Below are positions 10,219 through 17,854 of a stretch of DNA of 64,000 nucleotides, piece after piece. Position 1 is the stretch's first letter. Each line of letters opens with the position of its first letter. The translations under genes were made by a program, and so were the position numbers. Origin of the DNA: Chitinophaga silvisoli (GTDB taxonomy: Bacteria; Bacteroidota; Bacteroidia; Chitinophagales; Chitinophagaceae); contig NZ_QTJV01000009.1 of assembly GCF_003412465.1 (NCBI RefSeq), forward strand, positions 62,001 to 126,000, given 5' to 3'. Under the pieces are notes generated by a model. That model did not search any database. It was not told the DNA's origin and saw only the letters and a list, made by a program, of their open reading frames with translations.

Positions 10219-13200
10219 ATGAACAATCATTTACTTTTAATGCTAGCCGTATGGCTTTCGGCCGCAAGCCCTGTCATGGCAGCTACGGGCACCCACAGTA
10301 TCTATGAACAGGCCACCCGACAAACGCCTGTAAAGGGGATCGTAGTTGGAGCAGACGGCACTCCTCTACCCGGTGTATCTATTAAATCTGTGGCTTCCAA
10401 CAAAGGCACAACAACCAATGATCGTGGAGAATTCACTATCGATGCCGCTCCCGGTGAGCAACTCGTGTTCACCTTTATCGGCTACACACAACAGACTATT
10501 GCTGCTACCAGCGGCACTATGAAAGTAACTTTGACCAGCAGCAACAGTCAGCTGGGCGAAGTGGTAGTAGTAGGTTATGGTAGTCAGACGAAAGCTGACG
10601 TAACTGGTGCTGTAACCCAGTTGAAAGCTGATAATATCAGGCAGGGTGCTCCTATCTCTGTAGACAATATGCTGCAGGGTAAAGTATCCGGTGTACGCAT
10701 CGCACAATCCAGCGGCGAGCCCGGTGCAGGTGTGGATGTATTTATCCGTGGTGTGGGTTCTATCCGCAGCGGTAGTACACCCCTCTTCGTGGTAGACGGT
10801 GTTCCCCTGAGTAATGATAACGTGAGTGCAGGTGGCCCTGACTTCGGTCTGGGTTCTTCTGAACCCAAGAACCCGCTGAACTTCCTGAACACCAGCGATA
10901 TCGAAACCATGACCATCCTGAAAGACGCTTCTGCCGCCGCTATCTACGGTGCCAGAGGTTCTAACGGGGTTGTCCTGATCACTACCAAGCATGGTAGCAA
11001 AGGTGCACCTACCCTTACTTACGACATGTATGTAGGCAACTCCCAACTGATCAAAAAACTGGATGTTCTGAATGCGGCTGAATACCGCAAAGCACTGGTA
11101 GATCCGGCTTATGATCACAAAGGTAACACCGATTGGCAGGATGTCATTTTCCGTAATGGCTTCCTTCAGAATCATAACGTATCTTTTGGTAAAACTACCA
11201 ACACAGGCAGCTACCTCGCTTCCCTGTCACGTATGAACCAGGATGGTATCGTTGAAAAAAGCAGCTTCAAGAGAACCACTGCAAGACTGAATGCAGAAGA
11301 GTCTTTCCTGGATGACAAACGTCTGACTGTAAAGATGAACCTGACTGCAAGTGATATCAATGAAACCGGTATTCCTAACGGTAACACCGCAGGTTCAGAT
11401 GGTCAGCTCATCATTCACGCACTGATGGCTAATCCTACCCGTTCCCTGCGCGACTCCACAGGAGCATATACCAACTTCAACATGAACGCGCACTACAACC
11501 CGGCATACCTGCTGAGCATCTGGGATGACCACACCAATACCTTCCGTGTACTGGGTAACATCGAAGCTGCTTTCAGAATCCTGCCAGGTTTGAACTACCG
11601 CTTTAACTATGGTGTAGATAAATCTACTTCTGAACGTAATACCACTATATACCCTAACTATACCGACAGGCAACCAAGTGGTGCTTATCAGCAAAACAAC
11701 CTGAAATCACTGACCACCCTGATTGAGCACTACCTGACTTATAACAAGTCATTCAACAAACACAACCTGGAATTGCTGGGTGGTTTCTCTTACCAGAAAT
11801 TCTCTTTCTCCGGTACGACTTATGGTCTGCAGGGCATCGCTGCACAGGGTGTAGGTGTGGCACCTGAATACAATCCTGGTTACTCAGGTACCTCTACCAC
11901 CCCCAGTGGTTATGCACAGGAGAATGAATTGCAGTCAGGCTTCGGTCGTATCAACTATAACTACGACAGCCGTTATATGCTCACAGCCTCTTTACGTGCA
12001 GATGGTTCTACCCGTTTTGGTAACAACAACAAATACGGTTACTTCCCGTCATTCGCATTAGGATGGACCATCTCCCAGGAAGGTTTCATGAAAGACATCA
12101 GCCAGGTACAGGATCTGAAACTCCGCGCCAGCTGGGGTCAGACAGGTAACCAGGAAGTAACGAACAAGATCACACAGGCGAGTTATTCCCTCTCTTCTGC
12201 ATCCGGTTACTACCTGTACAGCGACCTGAACCTCGTAAATGGGGTGACCGTAAACCGTACTGCCAACCCGGATCTGAAATGGGAAATGGTGGAACAACTG
12301 AACGTGGGCCTGGACTTCACCCTCTTCAAAGGTAAACTCTACGGTTCATTGGAATATTATAACAAGACTACGAAAGATCCGATCCTGAACATTCCTTCAG
12401 GCCCGCTCTCCCCTACTACTACTGTATGGAAAAACGTAGATGCCAGTATCGTAAACAAAGGTTTTGAATTCAACCTGGGTACTCCCCTGGTACGAACCAA
12501 AGATTTCAGCTGGACGATGGATGTAAATGGTTCTACCCTGAGCAACACCATCAAGGATCTGCCTGTATCCGAGCTCTACTCCGGTAGCATCTCCGGTCCT
12601 GGCCTGTCTGGTGTAAATGCCAACATCTATAAGAACGGTTATGAAGCTGGCTCCTTCTATATGCTGAAACACCTGGGTTATGACAAAGATGGTAAAGACA
12701 TTTTCGAAGACAGGAATAAGGATGGTGTGATCAACTCTGACGACAGGGAAATCTTCCAGGGGGCACTGCCTAACTTCAACTTTGGTCTGAACAGTAACCT
12801 GCGTTACAAGGCGTTTGACCTGGGCTTCAACTTCATTGGTCAGACCGGTGGTTTGTTAGTCAACAATACTGCCCTGGATCTAAACATCAACAGCCTTGCT
12901 TCTGACCGAAACGTACTGAGAAAGTTCTATGATGCTGGTGCAAGTACAACCAATGCAGTGCAGCTGTCCAGCCTGTACCTGGAGAAATCCGACTTTGTTC
13001 GCCTGGCAAACCTTCGCCTGGGATACACCCTCACTATTCCTCACCAGGATTGGCTGAAATCAATCAACCTCTATGTAAGTGCACAGAACCTGTGGACCAT
13101 CAGCGGTTATTCCGGTTACGATCCTTTGGTGAATACAACGAAGACCGTAGGTGGCAATCAGTCTTTAGGTATCGATTATACTACTTATCCTGCTGCCAAA

Positions 13201-13233
13201 ACATACCTGTTAGGTACAACTGTTAAATTCTAA
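10219..13233 (+). CDS. SusC/RagA-type TonB-dependent outer-membrane transporter
   Basis: A 1004-residue protein with a signal peptide (residues 1-21, ending PVMAA). The domain order is a carboxypeptidase-D-like regulatory domain (about 37-110, VKGIVVGADGTPLPGVSIK), a TonB plug (about 115-240, with GEVVVVGYGSQTKADVTGAV and the SusC hallmark of LFVVDGVPL and GARGSNGVVLITTK), then a beta-barrel to the C-terminal Phe (TYLLGTTVKF). It works with the SusD-like lipoprotein encoded 5 bp downstream to import an oligosaccharide, peptide or other large nutrient through the outer membrane, powered by TonB. No glycosidase or sigma/anti-sigma pair is next to it, so the substrate cannot be read from context. 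The length is typical. The dead AraC gene upstream may once have been its regulator. Confidence 0.95.
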   Translation: MNNHLLLMLAVWLSAASPVMAATGTHSIYEQATRQTPVKGIVVGADGTPLPGVSIKSVASNKGTTTNDRGEFTIDAAPGEQLVFTFIGYTQQTIAATSGTMKVTLTSSNSQLGEVVVVGYGSQTKADVTGAVTQLKADNIRQGAPISVDNMLQGKVSGVRIAQSSGEPGAGVDVFIRGVGSIRSGSTPLFVVDGVPLSNDNVSAGGPDFGLGSSEPKNPLNFLNTSDIETMTILKDASAAAIYGARGSNGVVLITTKHGSKGAPTLTYDMYVGNSQLIKKLDVLNAAEYRKALVDPAYDHKGNTDWQDVIFRNGFLQNHNVSFGKTTNTGSYLASLSRMNQDGIVEKSSFKRTTARLNAEESFLDDKRLTVKMNLTASDINETGIPNGNTAGSDGQLIIHALMANPTRSLRDSTGAYTNFNMNAHYNPAYLLSIWDDHTNTFRVLGNIEAAFRILPGLNYRFNYGVDKSTSERNTTIYPNYTDRQPSGAYQQNNLKSLTTLIEHYLTYNKSFNKHNLELLGGFSYQKFSFSGTTYGLQGIAAQGVGVAPEYNPGYSGTSTTPSGYAQENELQSGFGRINYNYDSRYMLTASLRADGSTRFGNNNKYGYFPSFALGWTISQEGFMKDISQVQDLKLRASWGQTGNQEVTNKITQASYSLSSASGYYLYSDLNLVNGVTVNRTANPDLKWEMVEQLNVGLDFTLFKGKLYGSLEYYNKTTKDPILNIPSGPLSPTTTVWKNVDASIVNKGFEFNLGTPLVRTKDFSWTMDVNGSTLSNTIKDLPVSELYSGSISGPGLSGVNANIYKNGYEAGSFYMLKHLGYDKDGKDIFEDRNKDGVINSDDREIFQGALPNFNFGLNSNLRYKAFDLGFNFIGQTGGLLVNNTALDLNINSLASDRNVLRKFYDAGASTTNAVQLSSLYLEKSDFVRLANLRLGYTLTIPHQDWLKSINLYVSAQNLWTISGYSGYDPLVNTTKTVGGNQSLGIDYTTYPAAKTYLLGTTVKF

Positions 13234-13238
13234 GAAAC

Positions 13239-14996
13239 ATGAGAAAGAAATCTTTATATACATATTTAGGTATTGCACTTACTGTAGCCATGGTAAGCTG
13301 TACTGACCTGAAAGAAAAAGTGATCGATGAGGTATTGGGCTCGAACAACTCCAATCCTGAGAATGCAATAGCGGCTGCTTATGGCCAGCTGGGTAGTGCG
13401 ACCTTTGTAGACCATAACAACGTATGGGGTTTACAGGAATATCCCACGAACGAAGCCCTGCTGCCTACCCGTGGTAGTGACTGGGGCGATGGTGGTATCT
13501 ATCGTGCTATTCACGAGTTCACCTGGGGACCAGACAACTCGCTCGTAGCAAATGGCTGGAATAACCTGAACAGTGGGATTACCAAGTCGCTGACCGCGGT
13601 AACCAGTGCTTACCAGGCAAATGGTAATGCTAATCAGAAATTGTTCCTCGCTGAAGCAAGAGGCTTGCTGGCTTTCTATACTTTCCATACCCTGGATCTG
13701 TATGGACAGGCTCCTTACAGAAACCCATATGTCAACAATGCGCCTCTGGAAGTAAAAAGTGCAGATACAGCGATCGATGGTCTGATCAGAGAAGTAGAAG
13801 CCATCATTCCTGACCTCGCTAACCTGAAAGAACAAAATACACATAATGGCCGTTTCACCAAACAGGCTGCTTATGCACTGCTGGCTGATATGTACATGAA
13901 CCGTGCTGTATTTAAGAACCGTTATGGTTCCAGCTTTAACTTCACTGAAGCAGCCCTGGATGGTAATGGTACTGATATGGACAAGGTGATCTATTATACC
14001 ACGCAATTGATCGATAATACACAGTTCTACCTGGAAACAAACTACTTCAGGAACTTTGATATCGACAACAATGGCAGACCGGAGCTGATCTTCGTGGTTT
14101 CGCAGGATATCAATACATCCCGTAGCAGCAGTAACAGCATCGCCTATATGCCGATGGAAAGAAATCAGAAACCTTCTGCCAACAACAGGGGTACGAATGC
14201 AACATGTACCACTCCTTCGTTCTATGCAACCTGGGATGGCAATCATGATGACCCTCGTTTCTCCCGTAAGTACCAGTATAGCGATGGTACCTGGTTCAAG
14301 AATGATGGTACTGATGTGAGTGTGCCTGCTACGAGCATTGTGGCTAACAGTTCGCTGCCATGGTTCCACTTTAACCGTGGTTTCCTGGCAGGTCAGCAGT
14401 ATGGACCGATCCTGGCCTCCGGCGGTCTGAAAATGACCAGCGATAACAGGATTGCGGTAGAGAAACTGTATTGTGAAAAGAATACATCACTGCCGGTGGA
14501 TTTTACACCTGAGCTGAACTTTGACAATCCTGCACAGTCTGTATTTACACAGGCACAGATCAACCGTGGGGTGCGCATCTTCAAGTTTGAGTTTGACCCT
14601 GAGAAGGATAACGGCTCCAGCAATGTAGATATGCCATTGTATCGCCTGGGTGGTATGTATTGTATGCGTGCAGAGGCTTATTTCCGTAGTGGTCAGACTA
14701 CTTTGGCGCTGGCGGATATCAATAAGCTGCGTACGACAAGAACACGCGAAGAATATTATAACAGCACGCCAGGTACCGCGATTGCATCCCTGACTGCCGA
14801 CATCCTGTACAATGAAATTGCTTTTGAAATGTACTGGGAGCAGTGGAGGAGAAAAGAGGCGATCCGCTTTGGAAAGTTTGAAGATGCGGATCCGGGATCT
14901 GCGAAGCCGGCATCTCAGCCTTTCAGAAGAGTGTATCCTATACCTCAGTCTGCAATGGATGCAAGTGATGCATTTACCCAAAACCAGGGTTATTAA
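13239..14996 (+). CDS. SusD/RagB-family nutrient-binding outer-membrane lipoprotein
   Basis: A 585-residue protein that begins with a lipoprotein signal (MRKKSLYTYLG ... VAMVSC, lipid Cys at about residue 21). The body has SusD features: an N-terminal block near NPENAIAAAYGQLG, TPR-like helices around residues 125-215 (LLAFYTFHTLDLYGQAPYR, KQAAYALLADMYMNRAVF), and the C-terminal RagB/SusD block with LGGMYCMRAEAYFRSGQ, INKLRTTR, ILYNEIAFEMYWEQWRRKEAIRFG and VYPIPQSAM. It caps the SusC barrel encoded 5 bp upstream and binds the substrate. A strong intrinsic terminator follows, so susC and susD form a two-gene unit. Confidence 0.95.
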   Translation: MRKKSLYTYLGIALTVAMVSCTDLKEKVIDEVLGSNNSNPENAIAAAYGQLGSATFVDHNNVWGLQEYPTNEALLPTRGSDWGDGGIYRAIHEFTWGPDNSLVANGWNNLNSGITKSLTAVTSAYQANGNANQKLFLAEARGLLAFYTFHTLDLYGQAPYRNPYVNNAPLEVKSADTAIDGLIREVEAIIPDLANLKEQNTHNGRFTKQAAYALLADMYMNRAVFKNRYGSSFNFTEAALDGNGTDMDKVIYYTTQLIDNTQFYLETNYFRNFDIDNNGRPELIFVVSQDINTSRSSSNSIAYMPMERNQKPSANNRGTNATCTTPSFYATWDGNHDDPRFSRKYQYSDGTWFKNDGTDVSVPATSIVANSSLPWFHFNRGFLAGQQYGPILASGGLKMTSDNRIAVEKLYCEKNTSLPVDFTPELNFDNPAQSVFTQAQINRGVRIFKFEFDPEKDNGSSNVDMPLYRLGGMYCMRAEAYFRSGQTTLALADINKLRTTRTREEYYNSTPGTAIASLTADILYNEIAFEMYWEQWRRKEAIRFGKFEDADPGSAKPASQPFRRVYPIPQSAMDASDAFTQNQGY

Positions 14997-15023
14997 TTTA
15001 CTGGTTTAGTCGTTCATAAAATG

Positions 15024-15051
15024 GCCCACCAAATATGGTGGGCTTTTTTTT
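15024..15051 (+). terminator. Intrinsic terminator after susD
   Basis: A 7-bp GC-rich stem GCCCACC / GGTGGGC with a 6-nt loop is followed by eight or more T residues. It lies 27 bp after the susD stop. Confidence 0.9.
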
Positions 15052-15060
15052 AAGAATTAT

Positions 15061-15105
15061 TTTGTGAAACCGATTGGTTTCATATATATTTGCAACCATA
15101 TGGTT
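15061..15105 (+). promoter_or_regulatory. Promoter with two repressor operators for the ArsR/AHSA1-VOC/DoxX operon
   Basis: A Bacteroidota promoter is complete here: TTTG at 15061-15064, a 20-bp spacer, and TATATTTG at 15085-15092. A perfect inverted repeat GAAACC-GATT-GGTTTC (15066-15081) fills the spacer, and a second palindrome AACCATATGGTT (15094-15105) covers the likely transcription start. Both share the half-site GGTTTC. The position is what is expected for repression by the ArsR-type protein encoded at 15124; that the repressor binds its own promoter is inference. Confidence 0.75.
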
Positions 15106-15123
15106 TCATAAACACATAAGCTC

Positions 15124-15444
15124 ATGAGAAGAGACATATTCCAGGCCATTGCAGACCCGACCAGGAGAGCGATTATAGGACTATTGGCTATGCAGGCAAT
15201 GACACCAAATGGTATTGCGGAGCACTTTCAGACTACACGTCAGGCAGTGTCGAAGCACCTGCGGGTATTGACAGAATGCGAGGTAGTAAAACAGGAGTAC
15301 CAGGGCCGGGAGATTTACTATCACCTTGAAATCGAAAGAATGAAAGAAATTGACAAATGGCTCGAACAGTTCCGCAAGCTATGGGAGACGCGTTTTGAGC
15401 AACTAGATAACCTATTAGCAAACCTCAAAAAAAATAAAAAATGA
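15124..15444 (+). CDS. ArsR-family winged-helix repressor (AHSA1-linked type)
   Basis: A 106-residue protein with one winged helix-turn-helix: FQAIADPTRRAIIGLLA, the recognition region HFQTTRQAVSKHLRVLTE and a wing with VVKQEYQGREIYYHLE. It lacks the ELCVCDL metal-binding Cys motif of classic arsenic sensors and belongs with the SdpR-like ArsR proteins that sit beside AHSA1/SRPBCC genes. Its stop overlaps the next start (ATGA, 15441-15444), so translation is coupled. Two palindromes in the promoter upstream suggest autoregulation. The ligand or signal is unknown. Confidence 0.9.
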   Translation: MRRDIFQAIADPTRRAIIGLLAMQAMTPNGIAEHFQTTRQAVSKHLRVLTECEVVKQEYQGREIYYHLEIERMKEIDKWLEQFRKLWETRFEQLDNLLANLKKNKK

Positions 15445-16397
15445 ACAAGGCAATCCTCTTTAACTTCGATGTAGATAAGGCTAACAAGAAGATCAAGGTT
15501 GAAAGGTCCTTCAACGCGCCCCTGGACCTGGTTTGGGCCGCATGGACTGAAGCCGATATCCTGGACCAGTGGTGGGCCCCAAAACCTTATCATGTAGAGA
15601 CAAAATCGATGGATTTCAGGGAAGGTGGCAGATGGTTTTATGCCATGGTAAGCCCTGAAAATGAAAAGCACTGGTGTATCTTTGATTATGAGACCATCCA
15701 GGTAGAAAAAATGTTTGCCGGTAAGGATGCTTTTTGTGATGAAAACGGCGTGATCAATACTTCTTTCCCTAGTACAAACTGGACGAACAATTTCAATGCA
15801 ACGGATGCAGATGCTACTACCGTAACCTGTGAGCTGCAATTCAAAGCATTGGAAGACCTGGAGACCCTGGTGAAGATGGGCTTCAAAGAAGGCTTTACTG
15901 CCGGATTACAGAACCTGGATGCGTATATCAGTGCACAGTTTTACCTGCGTAAACAAAAGAAACCGGACAACCGTGCAAGGGTATCTTACTATGTGAATTT
16001 CCCGGGTAATACAGAAGAGGCTTTTAACTTTTATAAATCTGTTTTCAGGACTGAATTCGTAAATGGTATACAGCGTTTGGGAGAGGCCCCTGGCCAGGAA
16101 GGATTGAGTGAAGCTGTTAAGAAAATGGTGCTGCATGTGGAATTGCCGTTGCTGGGCGGGCACATTTTGATGGGTACCGATGCCCCGAAAGAAATGGGAT
16201 TTACCCTGACACAGGGAAATAATATGCATATCAATGTGGAGCCTTCCACAAGAGAAGAGGCGGAGAGAATATTCAATGAATTGTCCGCCGGCGGAGAGGT
16301 AACCATGCCTTTGCAGGATATGTTCTTCGGGGCTTACTATGGTAGCTTTACGGACAAATATGGCATCAACTGGATGATAAATCACCAAAATATATGA
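15441..16397 (+). CDS. AHSA1/SRPBCC domain fused to a PhnB-like VOC domain
   Basis: A 318-residue two-domain protein. Residues about 17-165 form an AHSA1-type SRPBCC domain (VERSFNAPLDLVWAAWTEAD, WWAPKPYHVETKSMDFREGG, then a C-terminal helix GFKEGFTAGLQNLDAYI). After a short linker (FYLRKQKKPDNRA), residues about 175-316 form a PhnB/glyoxalase-like VOC domain (VSYYVNFPGNTEEAFNFYKSV, LMGTDAPKE, and the end FFGAYYGSFTDKYGINWMI). Each family is usually a separate protein of about 145 residues; both bind small hydrophobic ligands and neither fold here reveals a substrate. The gene overlaps its neighbours by 4 bp on both sides, so it is the middle of a tight operon with the ArsR-type repressor and DoxX. 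Confidence 0.9.
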   Translation: MNKAILFNFDVDKANKKIKVERSFNAPLDLVWAAWTEADILDQWWAPKPYHVETKSMDFREGGRWFYAMVSPENEKHWCIFDYETIQVEKMFAGKDAFCDENGVINTSFPSTNWTNNFNATDADATTVTCELQFKALEDLETLVKMGFKEGFTAGLQNLDAYISAQFYLRKQKKPDNRARVSYYVNFPGNTEEAFNFYKSVFRTEFVNGIQRLGEAPGQEGLSEAVKKMVLHVELPLLGGHILMGTDAPKEMGFTLTQGNNMHINVEPSTREEAERIFNELSAGGEVTMPLQDMFFGAYYGSFTDKYGINWMINHQNI

Positions 16398-16771
16398 AGA
16401 AAATAATCCTTAACATTCTGTCTGTACTGTTCGGGCTTTTGCTCCTCAATGGCGGTTTCGCCAAGTTTTTCCACTATATGCCTGAACCAAAAGATTTACC
16501 TCCTGCTTTGATGGCTGACAATGCAGCCTTTATGGAGATTGCCTGGCTGATGCCCCTGGTAGCGGTAGCTGAAATCCTGGGTGGGATCCTGATTATCATT
16601 CCTAAGACAAGGGCTTTGGGTGCAGTTGTTATTTTCCCGGTGATGGTAGGAGTAGCTCTTACTCATGCTACCGTGGCACCGAGTGGCTTGCCGATGGTAT
16701 TTGTAATCTGGGCGATTTTGTTGTGGATCATTTTTGAGAACAGGAAGAAGTATTTGCCAATGATCAGTTAG
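16394..16771 (+). CDS. DoxX-family integral membrane protein
   Basis: A 125-residue protein with four hydrophobic segments (about residues 4-22, 46-68, 75-93 and 97-115), and the N-terminal GLLLLNGGFAKF region typical of DoxX/DoxD-like proteins. It overlaps the fusion gene by 4 bp (ATGA). DoxX-like proteins often accompany ArsR/AHSA1 pairs. Their roles in membrane redox or stress protection are poorly known, and nothing in the sequence settles the function here. Confidence 0.85.
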   Translation: MKKIILNILSVLFGLLLLNGGFAKFFHYMPEPKDLPPALMADNAAFMEIAWLMPLVAVAEILGGILIIIPKTRALGAVVIFPVMVGVALTHATVAPSGLPMVFVIWAILLWIIFENRKKYLPMIS

Positions 16772-16781
16772 AATATGCGCA

Positions 16782-16834
16782 GGTTGTATCGGAAGTAATC
16801 TGAAGCGATTGAGGAAATTACTTTTGATAGAACC
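16782..16834. repeat. Short, diverged copy of the convergent-junction palindromic element
   Basis: An 18-bp left arm (GGTTGTATCGGAAGTAAT) pairs with the right arm ATTACTTTTGATAGAACC with three mismatches, around a short 17-bp loop. The arms match the ends of the 108-bp elements at 17740, 26227, 34124 and 55795, but the conserved inner part is lost. It lies between doxX and the LRR gene, in a tandem and not a convergent setting, and has no T-run. Confidence 0.65.
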
Positions 16835-16850
16835 GCCGTATCTTTACACC

Positions 16851-17699
16851 ATGTTAGTGAACTATAAGGAACGGAAACTTACTTCAATTCCCGAAGAAAT
16901 ACTTGGCAACAAGCTTATCACAAACCTGAACCTGGAAGACAATCAAATCACTTACCTGCCTGTCTGGTTCACTTCCCTGACAGGGTTAAAGGTGCTATAC
17001 CTGAGCAATAACCAGATCAGCGATATTTCCTTGTTGGCCAAAATGCCCTCTCTTGAGCTCATTTATATGAATCATAATAAGATCAGGAAACTGCCTGAAG
17101 ATATCGGTAACCTGAAGCAGCTACGACGATTGTACCTGGGGCATAATCAACTGGAATACCTGCCTGACAGCTTTTATGAACTGACAGAGTTAAGGATGCT
17201 GATCCTGAAAGCGAATAAATTGACTTCACTCGATGATAAGATCGGTCAACTAAAGCACCTGGTCAACCTGGATGCAGGTAAAAATCAGCTCAGTGAATTA
17301 CCGGCCGGTATTGGGCAGTGCAGAGAGTTAAAACAACTTAAGGTCAACAGAAACAAGCTGGCTTCTTTGCCCTGGCAAATGAAAGACCTGGATGCGCTGG
17401 AAGATCTGAATGTAGCGAGGAATCAGCTGACAACTATTGGGAGTTTGCCGGCCACTATAAAGGTACTACATATTGAAGGTAATCCTGTGCAGCATGCAGA
17501 TGTGCGGGTAGATAAACTAACATTTGACCAAACACAGGCAGATCAGGTGGCAAGACTGGGAGGAACACATGAGCAGGTATCCCTGGAAGGAAGGATAATA
17601 AGTCCTGCTATGTTAGAAGCAATTGCAAGACGGAATGAATGGAATGAAAGACATGGGCTGAAAAAAGAAAAGTATCCGGAAGAAGACGATGAAGATTAA
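16851..17699 (+). CDS. Leucine-rich-repeat protein
   Basis: About 282 residues from the Met at 16851. I prefer this start over the Met at 16809 because the extra 14 codons run through the right arm of a palindromic repeat. Eight or nine LRRs of 21-24 residues fill residues 10-210 (for example NLKQLRRLYLGHNQLEYLP and LTELRMLILKANKLTSL), of the bacterial LPxxI type. A 50-residue charged tail ends EKYPEEDDED. There is no signal peptide or membrane segment, so it is probably cytosolic. LRR proteins bind other proteins; the partner is unknown. A full palindromic element follows 40 bp downstream and can end transcription. Confidence 0.85.
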   Translation: MLVNYKERKLTSIPEEILGNKLITNLNLEDNQITYLPVWFTSLTGLKVLYLSNNQISDISLLAKMPSLELIYMNHNKIRKLPEDIGNLKQLRRLYLGHNQLEYLPDSFYELTELRMLILKANKLTSLDDKIGQLKHLVNLDAGKNQLSELPAGIGQCRELKQLKVNRNKLASLPWQMKDLDALEDLNVARNQLTTIGSLPATIKVLHIEGNPVQHADVRVDKLTFDQTQADQVARLGGTHEQVSLEGRIISPAMLEAIARRNEWNERHGLKKEKYPEEDDED

Positions 17700-17739
17700 T
17701 TATTAGTATTTAAATACAACACCTGTTGCTTATAAGCAT

Positions 17740-17847
17740 GAGGTTGTATCAAAAGTAATATTCCCAGGATTAAATTTGGGTACCTGGCGAAGAGAATTTT
17801 AGTTTATGTAATTCTCAATGCCTTCAGCTTACTTTTGATACAACCTC
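17740..17847. repeat. Palindromic element copy 1, bidirectional terminator between convergent genes
   Basis: A perfect 19-bp inverted repeat (left arm GAGGTTGTATCAAAAGTAA at 17740-17758, right arm 17829-17847) flanks a 70-bp centre. The centre holds two smaller hairpins (CCC..GGG near 17762-17780 and GAGAATT..AATTCTC near 17792-17818). A run of eight T follows. It sits between the LRR gene and the minus-strand gene that ends at 17855. Confidence 0.85.
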
Positions 17848-17854
17848 ATTTTTT

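Noticed and set aside
10366..11175. A 269-codon antisense frame inside susC
   Set aside because: It is the mirror of a strongly conserved SusC coding region; its own sequence is Cys/Gln-rich and without family resemblance.
13431..14369. A 312-codon antisense frame inside susD
   Set aside because: Same reason as in susC: a shadow of a recognised gene with no protein-like composition.
10219..14996. A full polysaccharide utilisation locus
   Set aside because: The SusC/D pair has no adjacent glycosidase, surface glycan-binding protein or live regulator. The GH43 gene is more than 20 kb away, behind many unrelated genes.
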